From a virus: 22,155 bases of DNA. The translations under genes were made by a program, and so were the position numbers. Where the stretch lies: positions 1 through 22,155 of IMG/VR virus record IMGVR_UViG_3300033273_000652; one strand, 5' to 3'. The notes beneath the pieces are model-generated. The model was not told the DNA's origin, searched no databases, and was given only the letters and a program-made list of their open reading frames with translations. Shown piece by piece: positions 13,161 through 19,942 of this stretch (position 1 is its first letter; each line of letters starts with the position of its first letter).

Positions 13161-13736
13161 ATGGCACTCCTTTCCAAATCAGCCAAAGCTGCAGTCAGCG
13201 GCGGCACTGGCGGTTACCTCAACCCCAGCAAGATCGTCTCCGGCACGAGCGTTCGTTTCGCTTTGTTAAGCGAAGAGCCGGTCGAGGGCTACGAGCTGTG
13301 GGCTGACGGTCCTGAGAAGGCCAAGTCCTTCCGCTGGGATCACGAGCCCACCCCCGCAGAGATTGACGCAACTCTCGGCGAATACACCCGCCGGATGAAT
13401 CGCGAGGGCACCGGCTTTGAGCCGATGAAGTTCTTCATCGCTCTGCCCGTGTACAACTACGAGACCGAGCGCGTCGAAGTGATGCAGCTCAACCAGAAGG
13501 GCCTGATCCGCGAGCTTGACTCCATCTCCCAGTCCGACGACTGGAACGTGCTGGAGTGCGACTTCACCCTCGGCAAAACCGGCGCCGGCCTTACCACCGA
13601 GTACAAGCTCCTCCCCGCTAACCGCAAGAAGGGCATGGACGAAGTGCTGGCCGACGCATGGGCCGAAACCCAAGCAGCGGGCTTCGACCTGACCCAAGTG
13701 ATCGCCGGCGGCAGCCCCTTCCGCCCCGAAGCTTGA
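13161..13736 (+). CDS. putative single-stranded DNA-binding protein
   Basis: 191 residues, acidic overall. The N-terminus MALLSKSAKAAVSGGTGGYL, the central FFIALPVYNYETERVEVMQL / NQKGLIREL and the C-terminal AGFDLTQVIAGGSPF resemble the phage SSB-like proteins I know from cyanophages: a beta-rich OB-like core flanked by a flexible start. It would coat single-stranded DNA at forks. The gene is divergent from the primase-helicase and ends in a strong terminator pair (13761-13836), which fits high expression. The family is recognised by pattern only. Confidence 0.5.
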   Translation: MALLSKSAKAAVSGGTGGYLNPSKIVSGTSVRFALLSEEPVEGYELWADGPEKAKSFRWDHEPTPAEIDATLGEYTRRMNREGTGFEPMKFFIALPVYNYETERVEVMQLNQKGLIRELDSISQSDDWNVLECDFTLGKTGAGLTTEYKLLPANRKKGMDEVLADAWAETQAAGFDLTQVIAGGSPFRPEA

Positions 13737-13760
13737 CCCCAAGCCCTGGTCCGTATAGGT

Positions 13761-13799
13761 TCCTCCAGCTCCCCTAATTAGGGGTAAGCTCCTGGAGGA
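13761..13799 (+). other. nested hairpin after SSB-like gene
   Basis: TCCTCCAG (13761-13768) pairs with CTGGAGGA (13792-13799), enclosing the palindrome CCCCTAATTAGGGG (13771-13784). It lies between the SSB-like stop and the terminator. It has no T tract of its own, so it may protect the mRNA 3' end rather than stop transcription. Confidence 0.45.
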
Positions 13800-13803
13800 G
13801 AAG

Positions 13804-13836
13804 ACCCCCGACCGCGCCAACCGGTTGGGGGTTTTC
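13804..13836 (+). terminator. intrinsic terminator after SSB-like gene
   Basis: ACCCCCGACC (13804-13813) pairs with GGTTGGGGGT (13823-13832), with one G-T pair, followed by TTTCCC. This is a strong rho-independent terminator, about 70 bases after the SSB-like stop. Confidence 0.75.
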
Positions 13837-13850
13837 CCATAAATGGGCCT

Positions 13851-13890
13851 TGACGGACTCTGACCGGTTCTGACGGGATCTGACCGCTTC
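13851..13890 (+). repeat. four tandem 10-bp repeats before KilA-N gene
   Basis: TGACGGACTC, TGACCGGTTC, TGACGGGATC and TGACCGCTTC follow one another with no gap (consensus TGACSGNNTC), ending 11 bases before the KilA-N ATG. A 10-bp period puts each copy on the same face of the helix, the layout of a multimeric operator or iterons. Confidence 0.65.
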
Positions 13891-13901
13891 ACCTACCTCT
13901 T

Positions 13902-14663
13902 ATGACCAACCTGATCAGCCGCTCTTGGAACGGCACCCCCATCCAACGGCGCACGACCGACGGCTACGTCAGCGCCACGGCCATGTGCAAGGCCAACGGT
14001 AAGCAGTTCAACGACTACTTCCGCACAGACCGTGCAAGCGAGTATTTGGAGGCGCTTTCGGCGGAAACGGGAATCTCCGTTTCCAACTTGTGTCTCACCA
14101 CGAAAGGCGGTGCTCACCAGGGAACCTGGGTCCACCCCCAAGTCTCCGTCGACCTGGCCCGCTGGATCAGCGCACCCTTCGCCGTCTGGATGGACGGCTG
14201 GTTCCTAGAGGAGCTCAGCGGCCGAGTGTCCCAAGTGCGGGAAGTTCAGCCCCAGCTGCCTGACGTCCTCACCACCGTCCAGCGCAGCCTCGATCTACTG
14301 GAACGTCTCGGCGGCGTTGACGATCGCGCCCAGCTTCTGCTGAAGGACATCGTCCTCAATCACGCTGCCCGCACCGCAGGCGGCGACCTTTTGCTCCCCG
14401 GCACCCGAATGCTCGCCTTACAGGAAGCGTTCAGCGAAATCGGTGGCGCGACCCCCCATGAAGCATCCAATCTCGCCACGAAATGGGGCAAGGACGTCAA
14501 GAAGCTGTACAAGGAAGAAAACGGCCGCCCACCAAAAACCCACAAACAGCTCGTCAACGGCCGCAGTTGCGATGTTTGCGACTACGAATTCGACTGGATT
14601 TCTAAACTTAAAAATGATCTAGTCGGGCTTGTACAGCAATTTCGAGCCGAACTCACACGCTAG
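13902..14663 (+). CDS. KilA-N domain protein
   Basis: 253 residues. Residues about 5-105 are a KilA-N DNA-binding domain: DGYVSATAMCKANGKQFNDY, YFRTDRASEYLEAL, then TTKGGAHQGTWVHPQVSVDL, ARWISAPFAVWMDGWFLEEL. Phage KilA-N proteins act as antirepressors or DNA-binding regulators; their molecular role is often unknown. The C-terminal part is a second helical domain with two cysteines (CDVCDYEFDW). Four 10-bp repeats directly upstream are a candidate binding site for it or for a partner. It is followed by the exonuclease with 27 bases between. Confidence 0.85.
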   Translation: MTNLISRSWNGTPIQRRTTDGYVSATAMCKANGKQFNDYFRTDRASEYLEALSAETGISVSNLCLTTKGGAHQGTWVHPQVSVDLARWISAPFAVWMDGWFLEELSGRVSQVREVQPQLPDVLTTVQRSLDLLERLGGVDDRAQLLLKDIVLNHAARTAGGDLLLPGTRMLALQEAFSEIGGATPHEASNLATKWGKDVKKLYKEENGRPPKTHKQLVNGRSCDVCDYEFDWISKLKNDLVGLVQQFRAELTR

Positions 14664-14690
14664 GCTGTCTAAATAATTACAGCGAGACTT

Positions 14691-15527
14691 ATGGCGGCGT
14701 TTGAATTCAATCCAAAACTCAACACCGCTTTCCAAAACAAGCTGACGCGCGACGACGAAACAGATCCCAACGGCCGCATCTACCGCAACGCCGACGGCGA
14801 AATTTTCCACAGCGTGACCCGTATCCTCGGGGCTACATCCAAGTCGAAGGACGCCCTTGAGGCCTGGAAAAAGCGCCTCGGCGAAGAGCTTGCAGCAGTG
14901 GAACGTGACACTGCAGCCGAGCGCGGCACCCGCACCCACAACTCCGCGGAATACGTCCTCCGCACCGCTAAGCGGATGGCAGAACAAACAAGCGAAAAGA
15001 AGCGCACGACCTACATCAACCGCGAAGGATTGCACAGCGTCCCCGCCCAACTCACCAAGTGGGCCATCAAGCAAGCACTACCGTCCGCACCCAAGGTCGG
15101 CATCAGCGCTAGCGGTTACCGCCGCTCCCTCCTGCAGTGGATCGAAGAGAACGTCACAGCCATCCACGGCATCGAGTTTTCTATCCACCACCCCGCAGGT
15201 TTTGCTGGCACGGCTGACTTTCTGGGCTACGTCAAGGGCAATGGCCCCTTCATCTGCGACTGGAAGACCTCAGCCAATAAGCGCTCGGAGGAGATGCTCA
15301 CCGACTACACGGACCAGCTCGGCGCTTATTCCTTAGGCCTAAAACATGTTGCCAACGTCCAAGCCAAAGGCGCCGTAATCGTCGTGGCGCGTCGAGCAGG
15401 CCCCGCCCAAGTAAGGGAACTGAGCGAACTGGAATTACGCGGCGCCGAAGTCCGTTACCTGGAACGCTGCCACGAGTACTTCGACCAACTCCACCAGGCC
15501 CTCAAGGACTCGCAGACATCCGGTTAA
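14691..15527 (+). CDS. PD-(D/E)XK exonuclease, Cas4/RecB-like
   Basis: 278 residues. The nuclease core is visible: RGTRTHNSAEYVL (79-90, conserved His83), Glu162 in IEFSIHHPAGFAGTADFLGY with Asp176, then CDWKTS (Asp190-x-Lys192) and the QLGAYS Q-x3-Y motif (209-213). This set is typical of phage RecB-type exonucleases, which chew double-stranded DNA in recombination or host DNA degradation and need two metal ions. The start lies after a TAATTA-rich spacer. The last codons hold a GGACTCG-N7-CCGGTTA motif copy. Confidence 0.85.
   Translation: MAAFEFNPKLNTAFQNKLTRDDETDPNGRIYRNADGEIFHSVTRILGATSKSKDALEAWKKRLGEELAAVERDTAAERGTRTHNSAEYVLRTAKRMAEQTSEKKRTTYINREGLHSVPAQLTKWAIKQALPSAPKVGISASGYRRSLLQWIEENVTAIHGIEFSIHHPAGFAGTADFLGYVKGNGPFICDWKTSANKRSEEMLTDYTDQLGAYSLGLKHVANVQAKGAVIVVARRAGPAQVRELSELELRGAEVRYLERCHEYFDQLHQALKDSQTSG
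15506..15526 (+). repeat. GGACTCG-N7-CCGGTTA motif copy at exonuclease end
   Basis: GGACTCG, CAGACAT, CCGGTTA: same spacing and orientation as the right-end copies. It covers the last codons (DSQTSG) and part of the stop. Confidence 0.45.
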
Positions 15528-15545
15528 TCCGACCTACTTAGGCTA

Positions 15546-15575
15546 GGGACTCGGACAGACACGGTTTAGGGGGAT
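15546..15575 (+). repeat. degenerate GGGACTCG motif copy before tail-like gene
   Basis: GGGACTCG, seven bases, ACGGTTTAGGGG: one change in the second half and the same spacing, 40 bases after the copy at 15506. It ends just before the GGGGGA ribosome binding site of the 15582 gene. Confidence 0.4.
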
Positions 15576-15581
15576 GCCTGG

Positions 15582-16298
15582 ATGCAGAGCATCAAATGGG
15601 ACGTTGAGGATCTAATCGGCAAGCTCAACATCGTCCAGAAGACCCAGATCCCTTATGCGGGTGCGCAGGCGATGAAGCGCTTCGCATATCTCTTCAGCAG
15701 GGAGCAAGTACCCAAGGAGATGCAGGATGTGTTCAGAGCACCTGTGCCTCTAACACTGAAGTCCGTTAAGTACAAGGCCGACGGGTTAACAGCGACCTTC
15801 ACTGTCAAACAAAAAGTCCCCAAGGGCAACGCCCCCGGTAAGTACCTCTACCCGGTTTCAAGCGAAGACGCATCTGGCCGCAAACCTATATATGACACCC
15901 GCTTCACCAACGGCCTACGCAAGAAAGGCATCGTCGGTGATGGCTACTGGCCCGTGCCGTTTCTTAGTGGTCGCGGTGTCAGCATTACAAACGGCAGGAT
16001 GCGCCCTGGCCAATACGGAGACGTTCTGCGTGGCCTCGATCGCAAAGAACCCGGCAAGGGAGGTTACCGATACATCTCCATCCCTGACAACCGCTCAAGG
16101 AGACCTGCCAGTGGCGGTCTGTCGGACGGCATCTATCGCATCAAGGGCCGCAACGACGTCCAGATGCTGTTTACCTATGCCCGCACACAGCCAACGGTTC
16201 CGACAATCTTTGACCTGCGCCAGTACGCACTCGATTACGGCAACGAGGTGCTGCCCAGCCTGCTGAGTAAAGCTTTGGAACGAGCCATGCGCAGTTAG
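15582..16298 (+). CDS. tail-protein-like phage structural family protein
   Basis: 238 residues from ATG 15582, with GGGGGA eight bases upstream. The order of features matches a phage morphogenesis family I know from lambda-like genomes (minor tail Z-like): a helical start (QIPYAGAQAMKRFAYLFSRE), then PLTLKSVKYKADGLTATFTV, a YLYPV / RKKGIVGDGYWPVPF block, GRMRPGQYGDVLRGL, and a C-terminal LFTYARTQPTVPT helix. Its place among replication genes is odd. It has its own terminator (16332-16358). The assignment is by pattern, so confidence is moderate. Confidence 0.45.
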   Translation: MQSIKWDVEDLIGKLNIVQKTQIPYAGAQAMKRFAYLFSREQVPKEMQDVFRAPVPLTLKSVKYKADGLTATFTVKQKVPKGNAPGKYLYPVSSEDASGRKPIYDTRFTNGLRKKGIVGDGYWPVPFLSGRGVSITNGRMRPGQYGDVLRGLDRKEPGKGGYRYISIPDNRSRRPASGGLSDGIYRIKGRNDVQMLFTYARTQPTVPTIFDLRQYALDYGNEVLPSLLSKALERAMRS

Positions 16299-16331
16299 TG
16301 CAACCTGCCTAGCGTGTACCCGAGGGACAGG

Positions 16332-16358
16332 AGGGTGGCCGGCGCAACCACCCTTTTT
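16332..16358 (+). terminator. intrinsic terminator after tail-like gene
   Basis: AGGGTGG (16332-16338), loop of nine, CCACCCT (16348-16354) and a run of T to 16358. A standard rho-independent terminator 34 bases after the stop. Confidence 0.75.
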
Positions 16359-16369
16359 CTTCACCTCAA

Positions 16370-16385
16370 AATTTGTAGTACAATC
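16370..16385 (+). promoter_or_regulatory. promoter-like AATTTGTAGTACAATC element before ligase
   Basis: Identical over 16 bases to the element before polA (minus strand, 10317-10332). TACAAT (16379-16384) would be the -10, so the transcript would start near 16390, favouring ATG 16424 as ligase start over GTG 16391. Confidence 0.5.
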
Positions 16386-16423
16386 CTGCCGTGCCTGACC
16401 GCACCCCCTTACCTCTTATCTCA

Positions 16424-17173
16424 ATGGCCTCAATCGAAGCCCTGCGCACCCAGATCCGCCGAGCCGACGCTGCTTACCGCAACGGCGAGCCGATCCTGAC
16501 CGACAGCGAGTACGACGGCCTCGAAGCCGAGCTTCGCGCCCTGGCCCCTTACGCCCCTGAGCTCCGCCATCCCGGTGGCGGCACTGCCCTACTCAGCCTC
16601 GACAACTGCGCTCTTGAGGACTGGTACGAGGCCATCACGATCCAACCGGCGGTCGTTGTACAGCCCAAGATCGACGGCATCGCCGTAGCCATCCGCTACA
16701 AGTCCGGCCTGATCACCGACGCCTGGACCCGCAGCGGTAAGTGCATCCTCGACCTAATTAAGCAGGTCAGCGCCATCCCCAACGTGATCAACGAGGGCGG
16801 CGACATCGAGATCCACGGCGAGCTCTATGGCACGGACCCCGGCAAGTCCCAGACCGACGCTGCCCAGGCTGCCCGCGCCAACGCCATCGGCAACCGCAAG
16901 CTGACCTTCGCCGCCTACAAGCTGCACGGCGCAGGTGGCACGGAATCGACCAGCCTCGACCGCATCAGCCGCCTCGGCATCAACGTCGTCGACTCGCTGC
17001 TCTGCACCAAGCCCAAGGAAGTGCTGCAGGTTTACAACGACTGGCTCGACGGCCGCCGCTTCGCCTCTTACCCCTGCGACGGTGTGGTTGCGAAGGTCCA
17101 CGACCACAAGCTGCAAGCCTCCCTCGGCTCCACCAGCCGCGCCCCTTTGTGGGCACTGGCCCTCAAGCGCTAA
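16424..17173 (+). CDS. ligA: minimal NAD-dependent DNA ligase
   Basis: 249 residues from ATG 16424 (GTG 16391 possible). It carries the NAD-binding domain Ia (RADAAYRNGEPILTDSEYDG, 13-32) and the adenylation domain: LLSLDN (57-61), adenylated Lys82 in QPKIDG, TRSG (102-105), IHGELYG (130-136, motif III), CDGVVAKV (218-225, motif IV) and APLWALALK (240-248, motif V). It ends right after motif V, so the OB fold, zinc finger, HhH and BRCT domains of normal LigA are absent. It may be a partial enzyme needing a partner, or a minimal ligase or adenylyltransferase. Its promoter resembles that of polA. Confidence 0.8.
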   Translation: MASIEALRTQIRRADAAYRNGEPILTDSEYDGLEAELRALAPYAPELRHPGGGTALLSLDNCALEDWYEAITIQPAVVVQPKIDGIAVAIRYKSGLITDAWTRSGKCILDLIKQVSAIPNVINEGGDIEIHGELYGTDPGKSQTDAAQAARANAIGNRKLTFAAYKLHGAGGTESTSLDRISRLGINVVDSLLCTKPKEVLQVYNDWLDGRRFASYPCDGVVAKVHDHKLQASLGSTSRAPLWALALKR

Positions 17174-17195
17174 GTCCCGCCACTCTTTTGGCCCG

Positions 17196-17675
17196 ATGCC
17201 TAAGCACCGCCTTTACACCGTCACGATGACGACGGAGTGCCTTTGCTACGCCGAGAGCCCCGAGGAAGCCGAGGAACTCGCGGTCGACCAATACCTCAAC
17301 GATGGCCCGGAGTGGACCACCCGCGCCCTCCTCAGCCGCACCGAATCCGCCACCCCCAACCATGACGCCCGCTACAACACCTTGGGCTGGTACGACCACA
17401 GCGCGGTCTACACCTCAGCCGACTGCTCCGACAGCCTGACCGTCGTCCAGGCCGTCGCACTGGACCGCGAGGCCTCAGAGCAGAGCCAATCCTTACCGCC
17501 CTGCGGCACGCGCTTCGTGGCTAAGTGCTACTCCCAAAGTGGCGCGCCCCTAGAGGTGACGATCGACGCGCTCAACGTCTTCGACGCCGTGCAAATCGCC
17601 GTGAAGTACCCCGGCGTCAGGAATGTTGCGTCGGTGCAGAGCGCTGCACTTCAAGCTGCATCTCCTCAGCCCTAA
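17196..17675 (+). CDS. 159-residue acidic protein with two similar halves
   Basis: ATG 17196 (MPKHRLYTVTMTTECLCYAE), which starts 23 bases after the ligase stop. Each half seems to hold a strand-helix-strand unit: YTVTMTTECLCYAES-PEEAEELAVDQY near the start and FVAKCYSQSGAPLEV-TIDALNVFDAVQIAV near the end, joined by a longer linker. The pattern resembles an internal duplication, but similarity is weak. It overlaps the opposing gene at 17617-17847 by 59 bases. Function unknown. Confidence 0.55.
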   Translation: MPKHRLYTVTMTTECLCYAESPEEAEELAVDQYLNDGPEWTTRALLSRTESATPNHDARYNTLGWYDHSAVYTSADCSDSLTVVQAVALDREASEQSQSLPPCGTRFVAKCYSQSGAPLEVTIDALNVFDAVQIAVKYPGVRNVASVQSAALQAASPQP

Positions 17676-17847
17676 GTATTTCCTGCTTGAGCTCGGTGAG
17701 CTTCTTGCGCAGCACATCAGCGTGTTGCTGGTCCGCGTAATCCCCAAAGCGAAAGTAACGATCTGTGTGCGCGTCAATTAGACGCTGCAGGTTCTGAATT
17801 TCTGGAGTCAAAGCCTTTCTGAGGCGAGATTGCCAGGAGTAATCCAC
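17617..17847 (-). CDS. 76-residue coiled-coil protein
   Basis: GTG 17847. The product (MDYSWQSRLRKALTPEIQNL, then DVLRKKLTELKQEILRAEEM) is almost all helix with heptad spacing. It is the only minus-strand gene in the right half and ends tail to tail inside the preceding plus-strand gene. A coding-like composition supports it; no ribosome binding site or promoter is obvious. Confidence 0.45.
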   Translation of the reverse strand: MDYSWQSRLRKALTPEIQNLQRLIDAHTDRYFRFGDYADQQHADVLRKKLTELKQEILRAEEMQLEVQRSAPTQHS

Positions 17848-17930
17848 TGCATCACGGGAACGCGACCAGCAGCAGGCTAGTCACCGCAACCAAAGACGCA
17901 TTAGTCTCACGCCTTAGCGCAACACACCCC

Positions 17931-17959
17931 TTGACCCCCTGCGATCAAGGATGTAGTAT
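17931..17959 (+). promoter_or_regulatory. sigma70-type promoter before AT-hook-like gene
   Basis: TTGACC (17931-17936), a 17-base spacer and TAGTAT (17954-17959): a good fit to a bacterial housekeeping promoter, the best in the window. It lies 55 bases before the ATG at 18014. The TGTAGTAT part resembles the TGTAGTAC elements before polA and the ligase gene. Confidence 0.6.
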
Positions 17960-18013
17960 TTCCTCAACGGCGAGGCACTGCCCGCCGCCGACCTTTTACT
18001 TATCGCTTTCGTC

Positions 18014-18550
18014 ATGCCTAAAGGCGTTTACCCCCGTCGTCGCGTCGGCCGTCCTGCAAAGGCCGCTAAGCCGGCAGCTCCCGCCAAACCCGTTATCCCC
18101 GATGGCATGTCCCGCTGGGACTACATCGATACAGACACCGAGGTCACCCGACTCAATGCCGAGCGCAAAGAGCTTCACACCAAGCGCGACGACCTCAGAA
18201 GCGAGGTCACCAAAGCTCTGCGCAAGCTGCAGACCTACGAGAACGCAATCAACGTCCTCGCCGACAAGGTCAGCTCCTTTCAGTGCTCTGATGAGTTTGA
18301 GGACAAAGCGGTCCACAACATCACTGGCCACTACGCCGAATGCTGGGCCAGCGGTTTCAGCGACGTCATGGACGAGCTCCGCACCCTGAGCCTTAAGTGC
18401 TCAAAAGATGCTTGCGCCAAGAGCGAAGAGGCCGACGAACTGGAACGCAAGGCTGACGCCAACTGGGAAGTCACCAAAACACTTCGCACTAAGCGCGGAG
18501 AAGAATGGGACAATGCCAAAGCCGAGCTCGAAAAGCAGGAGGCTAATTAG
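18014..18550 (+). CDS. AT-hook-like coiled-coil protein
   Basis: 178 residues. The N-terminus (MPKGVYPRRRVGRPAKAAKP) is very basic and contains an RVGRPAK stretch like an AT-hook minor-groove binder, followed by a Pro/Ala linker. Residues about 40-85 and 125-175 are long charged coiled coils (NAERKELHTKRDDLRSEV, KADANWEVTKTLRTK). It would be a DNA-binding, dimeric, perhaps nucleoid-type protein; this is inference. It has the strongest promoter in the window. Confidence 0.6.
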   Translation: MPKGVYPRRRVGRPAKAAKPAAPAKPVIPDGMSRWDYIDTDTEVTRLNAERKELHTKRDDLRSEVTKALRKLQTYENAINVLADKVSSFQCSDEFEDKAVHNITGHYAECWASGFSDVMDELRTLSLKCSKDACAKSEEADELERKADANWEVTKTLRTKRGEEWDNAKAELEKQEAN

Positions 18551-18617
18551 TGGATAGCTTCCCTGTTGAATGTCTGTGCGACAAAAATAAGGTCCAGGAC
18601 TGGAATCTGTTTAGACG

Positions 18618-18956
18618 ATGGCAAAGCGGCGTGACGCCCAGTTCCCCCGATCGTGGAAAGAGCTTCTCAAGTCCCCGTGGCTTGAGCGGCTCGTCTACGA
18701 AGAGGCCAGGCCGGAGGATCCCCCCGGCAAAGCCTGGTACGCCTACATCAAAGAGGAGTGGCTGAGCTCCAAGTTCGACCGCTTCTCCAACCCCTACCAG
18801 CACAAAGACGCCCACTACGTGTACGGCGTCAGCACCATCGCCCTACTCCAATGCTTGCGCGACGTTTACTGGGACTACATCGAGGACAAGGACGGCGACG
18901 CGGAGAGACGCCGCAAGCGCTCGTTTACCTCAACAACGGAATCTGCATGGCTGTAG
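18618..18956 (+). CDS. 112-residue protein of unknown function
   Basis: ATG 18618 (MAKRRDAQFPRSWKELLKSP). The product is rich in Trp, Tyr and Glu (WYAYIKEEWL, HYVYGVSTIALLQCLRDVYW) with an acidic/basic tail (KDGDAERRRKR). Helical in the second half. Its stop overlaps the start of the next gene by ten bases. A competing frame from GTG 18550 was rejected. Function unknown. Confidence 0.6.
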   Translation: MAKRRDAQFPRSWKELLKSPWLERLVYEEARPEDPPGKAWYAYIKEEWLSSKFDRFSNPYQHKDAHYVYGVSTIALLQCLRDVYWDYIEDKDGDAERRRKRSFTSTTESAWL

Positions 18957-19102
18957 GCGCTGCAGGCATCGCAATGCTTGCCTACCAGGCCATGGCCCAC
19001 CACGGCCATACGCACTCCGGCACCCAGGAGTACGTAAGGCACGATCACGCCGACATCATGCGGCATGAACATCACAATTACGACGGGGAGCAGGATGACT
19101 GA
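18947..19102 (+). CDS. histidine-rich small membrane or secreted protein
   Basis: ATG 18947; 51 residues. The first 17 residues (MAVGAAGIAMLAYQAMA) are hydrophobic, like a membrane anchor or signal peptide. The rest is His-rich: HHGHTH, RHDHADIMRHEHH, with nine His in about 30 residues, then an acidic end. Such a tail can bind Ni, Zn or Cu. The stop overlaps the AP2-like gene start. No family known; metal binding is inference. Confidence 0.5.
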   Translation: MAVGAAGIAMLAYQAMAHHGHTHSGTQEYVRHDHADIMRHEHHNYDGEQDD

Positions 19103-19310
19103 CTTCGAGGACGTTGTCTGGGACCCAATCAAGAAGCGCTACAGGGCTTACTTGTACATGCACGGCGACCGCCAGCTTCTGGGCTACTTCCAGACTCCGG
19201 AGGACGCCTACAAGGGTCGCACCCAATCGGCATGGTTTTACGTAAACGACTTCCTGCACTACGCCAACGGCGCACCTTCAGCATCCGAACGCTATCCCCG
19301 CTGTGCTTGA
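19095..19310 (+). CDS. small AP2-like domain protein
   Basis: 71 residues from ATG 19095 with GGAGCAGG just upstream. Residues about 5-47 follow the AP2 pattern: VVWDPIKKRYRAYLYMHGDR, then LLGYFQTPEDAYKGRTQSA (strands, LG-x-F turn and A-containing helix). AP2 domains bind DNA and are common in phage homing endonucleases and cyanobacterial regulators; here it stands alone. The start overlaps the previous gene and the stop overlaps the next GTG. Confidence 0.55.
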   Translation: MTDFEDVVWDPIKKRYRAYLYMHGDRQLLGYFQTPEDAYKGRTQSAWFYVNDFLHYANGAPSASERYPRCA

Positions 19311-19479
19311 CGTAATCGAAACCTGCGAGACCTGCGTCTACTGGGCCGCAGACACGAATTACCGCAGCGCCGTTTGCCGCCGCCACGCTCCCAAGCCATC
19401 CACGGGCCGCGACGCTTTAGCCGTCTGGCCAACAACGATGAACACGGACTGGTGCGGCGACTTCACTAGGCGCGGCTGA
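19303..19479 (+). CDS. 58-residue zinc-box protein (C-x2-C ... CRR ... WCGDF)
   Basis: GTG 19303, overlapping the AP2-like stop. The pattern C8-x2-C11-x2-W14, C25-RRHAP, WP, then TDW-C51-GDF is a small four-cysteine zinc site seen in many short phage proteins. It resembles, but is not the same as, the PEG boxes of the ThyX operon. A structural zinc site is likely; function unknown. Confidence 0.6.
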   Translation: MLDVIETCETCVYWAADTNYRSAVCRRHAPKPSTGRDALAVWPTTMNTDWCGDFTRRG

Positions 19480-19792
19480 TCCCACGCACACTTAGGGGCA
19501 TTGGGCACTGGTGAAGAAAGCAACCCGGCATCAACACCGCTGCCTGCGTAGGAGGTGCGCACTAATCGGGCCATTTGGTGCGGTCTGCACTCTCAAGCGC
19601 TGTCATCAAGGTTCCCGTCGTGGACATGGCCTGGTTCCAACCCCCGTCTTGGAGGCATGTGGGGCCATGCAAGCGGTGCCGCCCATGTAAGTCCCCTAAG
19701 TCGACCTGGTACGCCGCGCTTCTCACCTCTTCAGCTCACAACCCCTCTGCGCAACTCTTTTCAGCTCACTGCGTGTCGACTCACTTCACCGA

Positions 19793-19809
19793 GGGGGCTA
19801 AACGCCCCC
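19793..19809 (+). other. leader hairpin 1 (CACCGAGGGGGC family)
   Basis: GGGGGC, loop TAAAC, GCCCCC, preceded by TCACTTCACCGA. The same prefix recurs at 19926 and, partly, at 21209. Confidence 0.5.
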
Positions 19810-19925
19810 GCCCAACTCACCCCTAAGCCTCTCGGCTTACTGGTGGGTTGATCCCACCACGCATCGCCTCCTTTCCGAGCACATCCACTCATCTCGGATC
19901 GGCCCGACTCAGGTCACTTCACCGA

Positions 19926-19942
19926 GGGGGCTCCTAGCCCCC
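19926..19942 (+). other. leader hairpin 2 (CACCGAGGGGGC family)
   Basis: GGGGGCT, loop CCT, AGCCCCC, 25 bases before the ATG at 19968. A terminator-like stem without T tract, so more likely a leader or mRNA-stability element. Confidence 0.5.

Noticed and set aside
13266-13892. 208-residue minus-strand ORF opposite the SSB-like gene
   Set aside because: Runs through the terminator hairpins and tandem repeats; shadow composition.
18550-18765. GTG ORF coupled to the AT-hook-like gene
   Set aside because: Most of it lies under the better 18618-18956 frame; the Ser/Pro/Arg-rich product looks like a shadow.
19555-19851. Two open plus-strand frames after an AGGAGG
   Set aside because: They run through the repeated leader hairpins and have low-complexity products; no stable protein pattern.
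19841-19859. tRNA T-arm-like hairpin
   Set aside because: The loop lacks TTC and no acceptor, D or anticodon arms can be drawn around it.
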